This document shows, one piece after another, positions 30,047 through 37,056 of a stretch of 64,000 nucleotides of DNA. This DNA is from Qipengyuania citrea (GTDB lineage: Bacteria > Pseudomonadota > Alphaproteobacteria > Sphingomonadales > Sphingomonadaceae). Every line of letters begins with the position of its first letter. Position 1 is the first letter of the stretch. A program made the position numbers and the translations under genes. The stretch covers positions 2,604,001 to 2,668,000 of the forward strand of contig NZ_JALJZT010000002.1 in the NCBI RefSeq assembly GCF_024171405.1. The letters are read 5' to 3'. The notes under the pieces were generated by a model. The model did not search any database. It had not been told where the DNA came from and saw nothing but the letters and a program-made list of their open reading frames with translations.

Positions 30047-30100
30047 ATGCCAATGCGAATCTCCTTGATTTTCTGAAACGCACTTTCTAAATGCCAACGC
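30047..30100 (+). repeat. Two direct copies of ATGCCAAYGC upstream of tnsA
   Basis: ATGCCAATGC (30047) and ATGCCAACGC (30091) are 44 bp apart, about four helical turns, in an AT-rich stretch between the degenerate transposase gene and tnsA. A weaker relative, CCCCAACGC, occurs at 36684-36692 past tniQ. They could be TnsB-binding sites, an internal end, or operators of the tns operon. The evidence is thin. Confidence 0.35.
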
Positions 30101-30225
30101 ACTAAGGGAGTTATGCGTATGAGCATTGAGATCGAACCACCGGCGAACAAGAGTAAGCCGAAGGGTGAATGCCCGTTCGCTGATAGCGAGCATTCAGAGC
30201 GCGATCATGATCGCGGATCTGCCGA

Positions 30226-31233
30226 GTGGAAAAATGCGGAAGATGGGCAAACGAACTACGTTCGGGCGGATCTCACCGCTACGCGAGTTGGTTCAGCCCG
30301 CTCCATCCCGCCGATGCCGCGATGGAACCGACACCCGAGCATCTCGGCGATGCGTTCGCGGCGCACCTCCCCTTGGCGGTGGACCCCGGTCAGCGGGAGG
30401 TCCGTGTCGTGACCATCAGCCATCCGCAAAGATCTCAGGCCATCCCCGATCTTCGGGATGAAGCCCAGCCAGCGGACGGACGCCGGCTTGTTCGGACCGG
30501 CACTGGCGAGACCGATAATCCTCCGCTCGGCCACATCGTGGTGTTCCGCCACGGCGGGACGGAGAGACCAGTGGTGACGCGCGGAGGTCTCCATCTGCGT
30601 TTCCGCATGCCGTCGGTGAAGACCGGAATGACGGAAGTCGGCGAGGGAAGGGGAGAGGAACTGCTCGCCATGCAGTGCGAAGTCGATGGCAACATCGTCC
30701 AGTTCAAATGCCATCCCTACAAATTCGACATCGCATTCGGCGGGCCGCGTTTCACCTATCGTCCCGATCTCGCGATCCTCTACCGCGATGGCCGGATCGA
30801 GATCGTCGAGGTCAAACGCACTCCGGACGATCTCAGCACCGACGACAAGGTCAGCCTGGCGAGAGTTCGGGAATTCGTCCGCCGGTGTGGCTGGAAATTC
30901 TCGATCCGTTACCTCGAAGATATTCGTGGTTCGAAATGGCGGGAGCACAACGTCGCCAACATCTTCGGACGTCGCGCGATGGCGCTGACCCACGATGAGA
31001 GTTCGCGCGCGGATGCAGTCCGAGCGAAAATGCATCAGGTGAGCTGGGGCGACCTTAGCACCCTCATCGCTCCGCATGATCGCAAGCACGGCAATGCGGT
31101 CGTCGAGCGCCTCGTTGCCGGCGGGTTGTTCATCGTCGACTTCGATGCGCCTTTCGATGACCGGACCATTCTCCGTCCCACTTCGATCGCCGCACCGCGA
31201 GCGCTGCCAGGATTTGAGGAGATCGCAGCGTGA
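30226..31233 (+). CDS. tnsA: TnsA-like transposon endonuclease
   Basis: The protein has 335 residues from GTG, or 303 from ATG 30322; neither has a good ribosome site. The TnsA nuclease core runs from about 130 to 215: GRGEELLAMQCEVDG (E144/E145), TYRPDLAILY (D181) and IEIVEVKR (E195, K197), a PD-(D/E)XK-type set that cuts the 5' strand at the element ends. A C-terminal TnsC-interacting winged-helix part follows. The N-terminal 120 residues are unusual for TnsA. A frame starting at 30119 behind AAGGGAG runs in another phase into this region, so an N-terminal frameshift or a small separate leader gene is possible. It overlaps tnsB by 4 nt. Confidence 0.88.
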   Translation: MEKCGRWANELRSGGSHRYASWFSPLHPADAAMEPTPEHLGDAFAAHLPLAVDPGQREVRVVTISHPQRSQAIPDLRDEAQPADGRRLVRTGTGETDNPPLGHIVVFRHGGTERPVVTRGGLHLRFRMPSVKTGMTEVGEGRGEELLAMQCEVDGNIVQFKCHPYKFDIAFGGPRFTYRPDLAILYRDGRIEIVEVKRTPDDLSTDDKVSLARVREFVRRCGWKFSIRYLEDIRGSKWREHNVANIFGRRAMALTHDESSRADAVRAKMHQVSWGDLSTLIAPHDRKHGNAVVERLVAGGLFIVDFDAPFDDRTILRPTSIAAPRALPGFEEIAA

Positions 31234-32708
31234 TGATGCCCCTCGCCTACCCTCAAGAGAAAGGGGATCCCGTCGAGATCCTCGGCCGCGATTACTACTT
31301 CGAACGCGTCGATCCCGACCACGCGGTCACATATCGCGCGCCTTACGGCGCCTCCTATCCCGACTTCATGGTCGATGACGATAACGGACATCCCCGCAAG
31401 CCCACCACGTCTGAGATGAATGCCATTTTCGCACAGGATGGCATCATCTTCCGCTCGAAGCCCTCGAGTAATGCAAGCCGCCGACTGGCTCGCAACATGG
31501 AACTGGACGCCGATCAGTGCCGAAAGATGGATGCAAAGTCTCCTCTGCGCGTCGCGATCACCCTCTTTTGTGACGACAACTGCGGCTCTCTCTCCGACGA
31601 CGCGATGCGGCCAATTATCCGCCGCGCCGTCTCGCAGCCGGATATCGCTGCGCTAAATCCCATGGAATGGGAGCCGCACCCCACCACAGTTCGCGAGTGG
31701 TTGCGGGAACGCGGGGAACCGGGCAGGCGCAAGCCGCGCGATGGCGTGTCGATGGCCGGTCGCTACCTGCGTTCGATCGTCAGCAGACACCCGGTCGAGC
31801 TGATCCTCTATCACATAATGTCCGCCTGTCTCGCGAATGACCGGAATCAGATCCAGAGCTTCTACGACTGTTACGTCGCAGACCTGTGGAAGGTCAACAA
31901 CGGCAAGCCGCTGGACCGCCCCATGCTCATTGAAGGCGAGGACGGAGCCTGGAGCGTCGGCGACGAGGTCGCAGAATATTCACGGCCCTCGACACCCTAT
32001 AAGGCCGTTCACTACACCACCTTCTGGCGCCGGGTCCGCGATATGCGCACCCCGAAGCTCTTCGGCCTCGCGACTACCGAGAGGGGAAAACGCGCTCGCT
32101 ACGGCGGCGGTGGTTTCAGCGAGCGCCCGTCCTTCGGTTCGCTGTGTGAAGCCGACGAAACGCCCGTTCCCTACGTCTTCCTCGTCGATGACGACACCGG
32201 CATCGGCATGGGCTCGGCTACAATGTCACTGATGGCCGAATGCAGCACGACGGCATTGGTCGGATGGGATCTGTGCGCCGAGGCGGCTTCGAGTGCCTCC
32301 CTGCTGCGCACCGTCAGGCACGCGAACTCGATCAAGGAAGTTCCCGCTGACCTGCTCGAGAAATTCCCGGACCTGCCTTTCGTCAGACTCCGTCCCGACC
32401 GCATCAAGGTCGACAATTCCGCAGGCGCGCACTCCCGTCATTTCGAGGACGCGTGCGCGGAAGCCTACATCCAGGTCAACTTCACCGGGAAGGAGCATCC
32501 CACGCACAAGGCTCTCATCGAGAGGACCATCGGGACGATCCTCCAGTTGCTCTTCAAAAAGCTGCCGAGCCACAATTACAACATCGCCCTGATGCGTAAG
32601 TTCGGTTTCGACCCGGACAAGCAGGTCCTCTGCACGATCTCGCAGGCGCGGGAACTGCTCGACCGGGCCTGCTTCACCTACAACATCACGAGGCACGAGG
32701 GCCTATGA
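31230..32708 (+). CDS. tnsB: TnsB transposase, N-terminal and catalytic part
   Basis: The protein has 492 residues (GTG at 31230, or ATG at 31233 behind GAGGAGA). DNA-binding domains occupy the first 280 residues. The rve/DDE catalytic triad is complete: D309 in CEADETPV, D395 in RIKVDNSAG and E431 in KALIERTIG, with the second Asp and Glu 36 positions apart as in the DD(35)E family. It should cut 3' ends and join them to the target. The frame stops right after YNITRHEGL, inside the last part of the catalytic domain, where homologues continue toward TPLE-x-W. The rest is encoded by the next gene in the -1 frame, starting in an ATGA overlap. Confidence 0.9.
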   Translation: MMMPLAYPQEKGDPVEILGRDYYFERVDPDHAVTYRAPYGASYPDFMVDDDNGHPRKPTTSEMNAIFAQDGIIFRSKPSSNASRRLARNMELDADQCRKMDAKSPLRVAITLFCDDNCGSLSDDAMRPIIRRAVSQPDIAALNPMEWEPHPTTVREWLRERGEPGRRKPRDGVSMAGRYLRSIVSRHPVELILYHIMSACLANDRNQIQSFYDCYVADLWKVNNGKPLDRPMLIEGEDGAWSVGDEVAEYSRPSTPYKAVHYTTFWRRVRDMRTPKLFGLATTERGKRARYGGGGFSERPSFGSLCEADETPVPYVFLVDDDTGIGMGSATMSLMAECSTTALVGWDLCAEAASSASLLRTVRHANSIKEVPADLLEKFPDLPFVRLRPDRIKVDNSAGAHSRHFEDACAEAYIQVNFTGKEHPTHKALIERTIGTILQLLFKKLPSHNYNIALMRKFGFDPDKQVLCTISQARELLDRACFTYNITRHEGL

Positions 32709-33628
32709 AGCGGCAACCCCTCCTGATGTGGCGCAAGGCCACCGCTGCCCGCGCGCCCAATGTCATCGCGGATCTTGACGAGTTCGATCGCAACATGGGC
32801 TGCGTGAAGTTCGACGCTGGCGTCTACGCGACCGGGGTCGTCTTCATGCACAATCGGTATTCATGCGATGAGATGGGCGATATCGCCGGGCTCTTCGAGC
32901 GCGGTAACATTCCCGAGGGAGACGTCACCCCGAAGCAGCCCCGCAGGAATCAGGATCCGCACGGCAAGATCACCGCCCGTGGCAAGCTGAAGTTCGATCC
33001 GGATGACCTCGGGGTAGTGCATCTCTGGATCCCATTCGGCGAACACAAGCGGTGGGTGACGCTCAAGTGCGACAATTCTGACATGAAAGGCGTTCCCGTC
33101 TGGTTGCACGAGAAGTGCATGGAGCTGGCGAACATCGAGGCCGACGAATTCTGCTCTAAGGAGGAGCAGGCCGTGTTCCGCGCCAGACTGTTCGACATGA
33201 TCTCGAACGTAAACGAGAAGGCGTCGGCGAAAAACCGCAAGCTCCTCGGCCGAGCCTTGGCAGATAAATCGACGGCGGCGTCACTGCGGCGCTACGTCGA
33301 ACTCACGCCCGAGGAAGGCGTGGACACCCCCGCTGTTGAGACCCGGACCGATACCGACTCCCAGGACATCCATCCGTTCGAGCCGGACGCGTGCGTCATC
33401 GACAATGCCCTTGCGGGAAGTCGGCGCAAGGACGCGGGAGACATGACCCCGCGGCCCAGGAAAATGGCGAAGCAGACGCCCAAGACGTGGGCACAGATGC
33501 AGCGCGCGAAGAAGAGGGGTGTCCCGGTCCGCGCGCGCAATGAAAACGGCAGAGCGAACTCGAGAACGCGGCGAGAGGCGCCGCCGCGTCGATCCTCGGG
33601 AAGAGGCCTTACATGGAAGGAGAAGTGA
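32705..33628 (+). CDS. tnsB: TnsB transposase, C-terminal part (Mu-type barrel and TnsC-binding tail)
   Basis: This is a 307-residue protein beginning MKRQPLLMWRKA, which fits directly after the last residues of the catalytic gene as the normal GL-x-TPLE-x-W continuation. A Mu-transposase C-terminal beta-barrel (VKFDAGVYATGVVFMHNRY, KFDPDDLGVVHLW) follows, then helices and a long basic tail (KKRGVPVRARNENGRANSRTRR) as expected for contact with TnsC and DNA. Start and stop of the two genes overlap as ATGA, and there is no slippery heptamer at the junction. So two polypeptides made by coupled re-initiation are more likely than programmed frameshifting; a recent frameshift is also possible. Confidence 0.8.
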   Translation: MKRQPLLMWRKATAARAPNVIADLDEFDRNMGCVKFDAGVYATGVVFMHNRYSCDEMGDIAGLFERGNIPEGDVTPKQPRRNQDPHGKITARGKLKFDPDDLGVVHLWIPFGEHKRWVTLKCDNSDMKGVPVWLHEKCMELANIEADEFCSKEEQAVFRARLFDMISNVNEKASAKNRKLLGRALADKSTAASLRRYVELTPEEGVDTPAVETRTDTDSQDIHPFEPDACVIDNALAGSRRKDAGDMTPRPRKMAKQTPKTWAQMQRAKKRGVPVRARNENGRANSRTRREAPPRRSSGRGLTWKEK

Positions 33629-34644
33629 TGAGCAAGAAAAGCGAAAAGGCCGAAATACAGGATGTCACTGAAGCTGATCAGTTGACCATCTCTCCGGCGA
33701 TCAAGGATGCCTTCCGGTCGCTGCGCGACCAAAAGGTGGCCATGCGCTCGACTGCTGCGACCCGGGCGATCGCGGCATTCAACACGATCCGGCTTCCCTA
33801 TCCCCGCCAGCTCGAAGCCATGCTGACCTTTCAAGAGGCTCAGGATCTTGGACGTGCAATGAAAGGACGCAGGCAGACAGCGATCTGTGTCTTCGACCCG
33901 CCACACACGGGAAAGACCACCGCGGCTGAAACCTTCGTGGACGTGGCTAACGAAGGCGCCGAGGAAGGAATTAGGCCGGTCGTCTTCATGAGTTTCGGCA
34001 GTGGTGGCGGGCCGAGCGACATGTATCGCGCGATCCTGAAAATCCTCGGCGAAGGCTTCCCGGCGACAAAGGACCTCGAAATCCTCCGTGATCACGCCTG
34101 CGAGGCGATGCGGCATGCCCGCACAGATCTCCTCATGATCGATGAAGCGCACGAGGGAGGCAAGGGATCGGCCTACGGCCCGCGCCTCACGGCGGAGCTC
34201 AAGACGCTGCTTAATGGCGGACACGTGGGGATCGTCCTGCTCGGGACCGAAAAGGCAGAAGAGATGATCAGCAAGGACCAAGAGTTCCTCATGCGGACCA
34301 TGGCACCGTGTCGTCTCGGAGCACTCGACTGGGCAGTCGACGAAGACAGGGACCTGTGGATCGGATTCCTGTCAAAGCTCGATGAAGAGATGATCCGGAT
34401 CGGCATCATTGCCGAACCGACCGGCCTCGCCGATGAGGAACTGGCGTTGGCTCTCTGGCAGGCATGCGACGGGATCATCGGCCAGCTCATGAGCGTGGTG
34501 AGACAGGCGCTGCGCATCTCGATCCACGACGACCGCGATTTCATCTCTGTCGACGATCTCGTAGTCGCAGTCGATGACTGGTCGATCTCGCTCGGGCTGT
34601 GCGATACCAATCCGCTAGAGCGCCTCCTCCTCGAAGCAGCCTGA
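33628..34644 (+). CDS. tnsC: TnsC-like AAA+ transposition regulator
   Basis: The protein has 338 residues. AAGGAG lies 5 nt before the ATG at 33628, which overlaps the upstream stop by 1 nt (TGATG); an ATG five codons earlier is less likely. Walker A reads FDPPHTGKTTA and Walker B DLLMIDEAHEGG, followed by an AAA+ lid. It would form ATP-dependent filaments on DNA at the site chosen by TniQ and activate TnsA/TnsB. It lies 3 bp before tniQ. Confidence 0.92.
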   Translation: MSKKSEKAEIQDVTEADQLTISPAIKDAFRSLRDQKVAMRSTAATRAIAAFNTIRLPYPRQLEAMLTFQEAQDLGRAMKGRRQTAICVFDPPHTGKTTAAETFVDVANEGAEEGIRPVVFMSFGSGGGPSDMYRAILKILGEGFPATKDLEILRDHACEAMRHARTDLLMIDEAHEGGKGSAYGPRLTAELKTLLNGGHVGIVLLGTEKAEEMISKDQEFLMRTMAPCRLGALDWAVDEDRDLWIGFLSKLDEEMIRIGIIAEPTGLADEELALALWQACDGIIGQLMSVVRQALRISIHDDRDFISVDDLVVAVDDWSISLGLCDTNPLERLLLEAA

Positions 34645-34647
34645 CGC

Positions 34648-36546
34648 ATGCTCGCTCTGGCCGATATCTCGCAGGAACTGCTGCGTGGGGAACGTTCGAC
34701 AGACGATGCTCCTCGTCGGCTGCTCTATCGGGACCGGGTTTCCTTCTCCTTCAGAGATGGGGAATCCCTGCGAGGCGGCATGGCCCGAGCCTGTGAACTC
34801 GCCGGCGCGCCGAACAGCTGGACGGTCCTGCGGGAAGTCGGGCTCAAGCACCGAAATCGGGTGCTAGTTTCCGAGGATCCCGACATCGATATCGGCGCAC
34901 TCGCGGAGGCGCTTGGCGTCACGCGCGAAGAGGTGGCCGCCAGACAATATCCCGAAAAGGAGAACGGAGCCCGGGAATACTTCGGAATGATCGTTCCCGC
35001 AGGCAGCATCGAAAGCCGTGCAAGGAGATATTCGCCCACGTTCCTTCGTGACCGAGGATATCATCTCGCTGCTTGGGAGCTGAAGTTCCTCCCCTTCTGT
35101 CCGGTGACCTGGGACATCCTGCTGCAACACTGCGATGCGTGCCGATCGCAGCCTCCGCAGGCGCAGGGGTGGGTCAGGACGCTCACGCCCGTCGATCGTT
35201 GCGACGAGTGCGGGAGAAGGCTGGCCGAAAGATCGACGTCGAACGTATCCGAGGGACTGCGGCCAGCACTCGAGATTATCTCGTGTCTAGTGCGCTGCAC
35301 GGAGAAGGAACGCGCGTCAGTTTTCGACTTACTCCCGAGTGATCTCGGGAGGGCTGATCCGCAGGCACTGCTTGACGTGATCCTGGGGCTAGCGAAGCAC
35401 ATGAAAGCCCCTTCCACCGAAGAGGATGGTGACCCGCAGGTGATCCGCCTCCATCGAGCTTGCAAGGCCGTCCAAAGCTGGCCGACTGGTCTGGATGACA
35501 TCGAGTTCAGTGCATCACCCACAGGCCAGACCCTTCCGCCGCTAATGCAGAGCTACGCAGCCTTGGGAGCAGAGCCGGCTATCGATGCGGCCGAGGCGGA
35601 ATACGCGAGCATCAAGGCCATGAACCACCTAACTTGTGGCGACGAACTTGATCGGATCGTCGGGCTCAGAGAGGCATCTGCGATTTCAGGGTTGGAAGAC
35701 GACACGCTTCGCGCCGCGTGGGAAGCGCAACTGATCACCCGGAGGTATCGCGCTCATGGGAATAGATTGCTTCCCGCTTTCGAGGTGCGAGAATTGCTGG
35801 CATTCGCTGAAGCGTGGAAAACCCGAGTGAGCGCATCATCGGTTGCCTCGCGTTTCGGGCTTCCGACATATGCCATCGAGCAATGCGTAATACGGGGGCA
35901 CCTCATCCCCACCGCGCTCAGCCTGCCGGGATCGGGCTACTTCTTCTCTAAACAGGCCGCCGATCGCTTCTGCGATGAGACATCTCTGAAGCAGCCCGCA
36001 CCTCACGTTGCGACGGTCGCTCTATATGATCTGATGCGACTGGTCTCGGGTAGACTGAAGCCCTGGGGTGAAGTCCTGAGTGCGGTAGCGCTTGGCCGAA
36101 TTTCGGCAGAGCTCGAGCCGGGAGATGATAATCAGTTAGCCAAGCGGCTTCAGATCGACGAAAGTTCCGCGAAATATCTAATCGGAAAAGAGGCTGCCAA
36201 GGGGGTGCCCTCCTTGTGCGGCTTGTCATCAACCATCTGCCAATCCGATGCTTATGAAGTGCTGAATTGCTCGGCAACGAGTTCCGGCATGCTGGACGGA
36301 ATCGCCAGCACGGGCATCAATCCAAAGCTGTTCCCCCTTGAGCTTGTCGCCAAGCGTGCCGGAGAGGTCGCGGCAACCTCGGAAATCGCGAAGCGTCTCG
36401 ACTTGGATCCGACGCGGACATCGCGCCTCTTGAGTGCCGCGCGGGTCCGAGAGATCGTTCCGGGTGGTTGGGACCGTGCTCATGCTTTCGAACTGATCAA
36501 TCGCGCAACGCTGATACGCGACGCACAACTCTCGTTGAGTTTCTAA
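34648..36546 (+). CDS. tniQ: TniQ/TnsD-family target selector
   Basis: The protein has 632 residues, TnsD-length rather than the short TniQ of Tn5053 or CRISPR-guided elements. The N-terminal TniQ part carries a zinc finger near residues 150-195 (LPFCPVTWDIL, HCDACRSQPP, DRCDECGRRL). The C-terminal half holds several HTH-like stretches (VSASSVASRFGLPTYAIEQCVIRGHL; TSEIAKRLDLDPTRTSRLL), consistent with direct recognition of an attachment site. The adjoining tRNA-Thr gene is the obvious candidate site, though the element lies on its 5' side. It binds TnsC to start integration. Confidence 0.9.
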   Translation: MLALADISQELLRGERSTDDAPRRLLYRDRVSFSFRDGESLRGGMARACELAGAPNSWTVLREVGLKHRNRVLVSEDPDIDIGALAEALGVTREEVAARQYPEKENGAREYFGMIVPAGSIESRARRYSPTFLRDRGYHLAAWELKFLPFCPVTWDILLQHCDACRSQPPQAQGWVRTLTPVDRCDECGRRLAERSTSNVSEGLRPALEIISCLVRCTEKERASVFDLLPSDLGRADPQALLDVILGLAKHMKAPSTEEDGDPQVIRLHRACKAVQSWPTGLDDIEFSASPTGQTLPPLMQSYAALGAEPAIDAAEAEYASIKAMNHLTCGDELDRIVGLREASAISGLEDDTLRAAWEAQLITRRYRAHGNRLLPAFEVRELLAFAEAWKTRVSASSVASRFGLPTYAIEQCVIRGHLIPTALSLPGSGYFFSKQAADRFCDETSLKQPAPHVATVALYDLMRLVSGRLKPWGEVLSAVALGRISAELEPGDDNQLAKRLQIDESSAKYLIGKEAAKGVPSLCGLSSTICQSDAYEVLNCSATSSGMLDGIASTGINPKLFPLELVAKRAGEVAATSEIAKRLDLDPTRTSRLLSAARVREIVPGGWDRAHAFELINRATLIRDAQLSLSF

Positions 36547-36776
36547 CTTACCCCTTGGCCACGTGCCTCTGCGGCCAGCCGCCGGATTCCCATTGCCTCC
36601 CCGATAGATGGCGCACTTTGGATGCGGAGGGTGAGCGTGTATCTGCAGAAATAGGTTGATCTGAGGGAAAACTACTGCAATCGGCCCCAACGCGATTGTG
36701 AAAACATCCTTTGATTCCAGTTGGAATTTGAGGGGTTCTCAGTGCAATCTGATATTCCCGCGCAACCCGCGAAAGT
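36547..36776. other. Gap between tniQ and tRNA-Thr, presumed transposon right end
   Basis: These 230 bp hold no gene. Visible structure: an inverted pair CAATCG/CGATTG (36678-36698), the dyad ATTCCA-GT-TGGAAT (36714-36727), and a TGT/ACA-type candidate terminus at GAAAACA (36699-36705), which reads TGTTTTC on the opposite strand. Composition is more AT-rich than the chromosome to the right. One of these must contain the transposon end. I cannot fix the junction without the other end or an empty site. Confidence 0.45.
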
Positions 36777-36852
36777 GCCGCTTTAGCTCAGTTGGTAGAG
36801 CACATCATTCGTAATGATGGGGTCACAGGTTCGAGTCCTGTAAGCGGCACCA
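36777..36852 (+). tRNA. tRNA-Thr (anticodon CGT)
   Basis: A full cloverleaf is visible: acceptor stem GCCGCTT paired with AAGCGGC, D-loop AGCTCAGTTGGTAGAGC, anticodon loop TTCGTAA with CGT reading ACG codons, T-arm CAGGTTCGAGTCCTG, and an encoded CCA. It marks the boundary between the accessory island and ordinary high-GC chromosome, and is a likely attachment landmark of the Tn7-like element. Confidence 0.97.
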
Positions 36853-36979
36853 CGACTTCCGCCTCACTCCATTGCCGCGCGACTTCTCCGGGCCGCGAGC
36901 GTCCCTCGTTGGGGCGTTCAAGATTCAGCATTACATTTTGCGTAGGGGGATGGTAAGGCCTTGCTTACTACAAGGAAGA

Positions 36980-36996
36980 GGCCCGGATAACGGGCC
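36980..36996. terminator. Hairpin downstream of tRNA-Thr
   Basis: GGCCCG-GATAA-CGGGCC forms a perfect 6-bp GC stem with a 5-nt loop, between the tRNA and the tpsB-like gene. No T-run follows, so it is at best a weak terminator for the tRNA transcript. The remaining 200 bp of this gap must also hold the tpsB promoter, which I cannot pinpoint. Confidence 0.35.
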
Positions 36997-37056
36997 CGGC
37001 GGATCGCTGACTAAATCGACGAGTGCATGTCATGTGCTGTTGGGGGGGCGATCTGA

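Larger units (their letters stand above)
30040..36700 (+). mobile_element. Core of a Tn7-like transposon (TnsA, split TnsB, TnsC, TniQ)
   Basis: Five coupled + strand genes encode the endonuclease TnsA, a two-piece DDE transposase, the AAA+ regulator TnsC and a long TniQ/TnsD target selector. The core ends about 230 bp before tRNA-Thr(CGT). Everything to its left in the window looks like cargo, so the element is probably well over 36 kb and its other end lies outside the window. No CRISPR-Cas genes are present, so targeting should be TniQ-directed. The exact right terminus and target duplication cannot be read without an empty site; the coordinates given are the core only. Confidence 0.85.

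Noticed and set aside
27893-30237. Shared 14-nt GAGTGGAAAAATGC at a transposase-like start (27893) and near tnsA (30224)
   Set aside because: A 14-nt match is expected by chance in a window this size, and the flanks do not match.
32700-32712. Programmed -1 frameshift joining the TnsB halves
   Set aside because: No slippery heptamer or obvious downstream pseudoknot is seen; ATGA coupling explains the layout more simply.
30040-36700. CRISPR-associated transposon
   Set aside because: No cas genes, repeats or guide-like array are visible, and TniQ is of long TnsD type.
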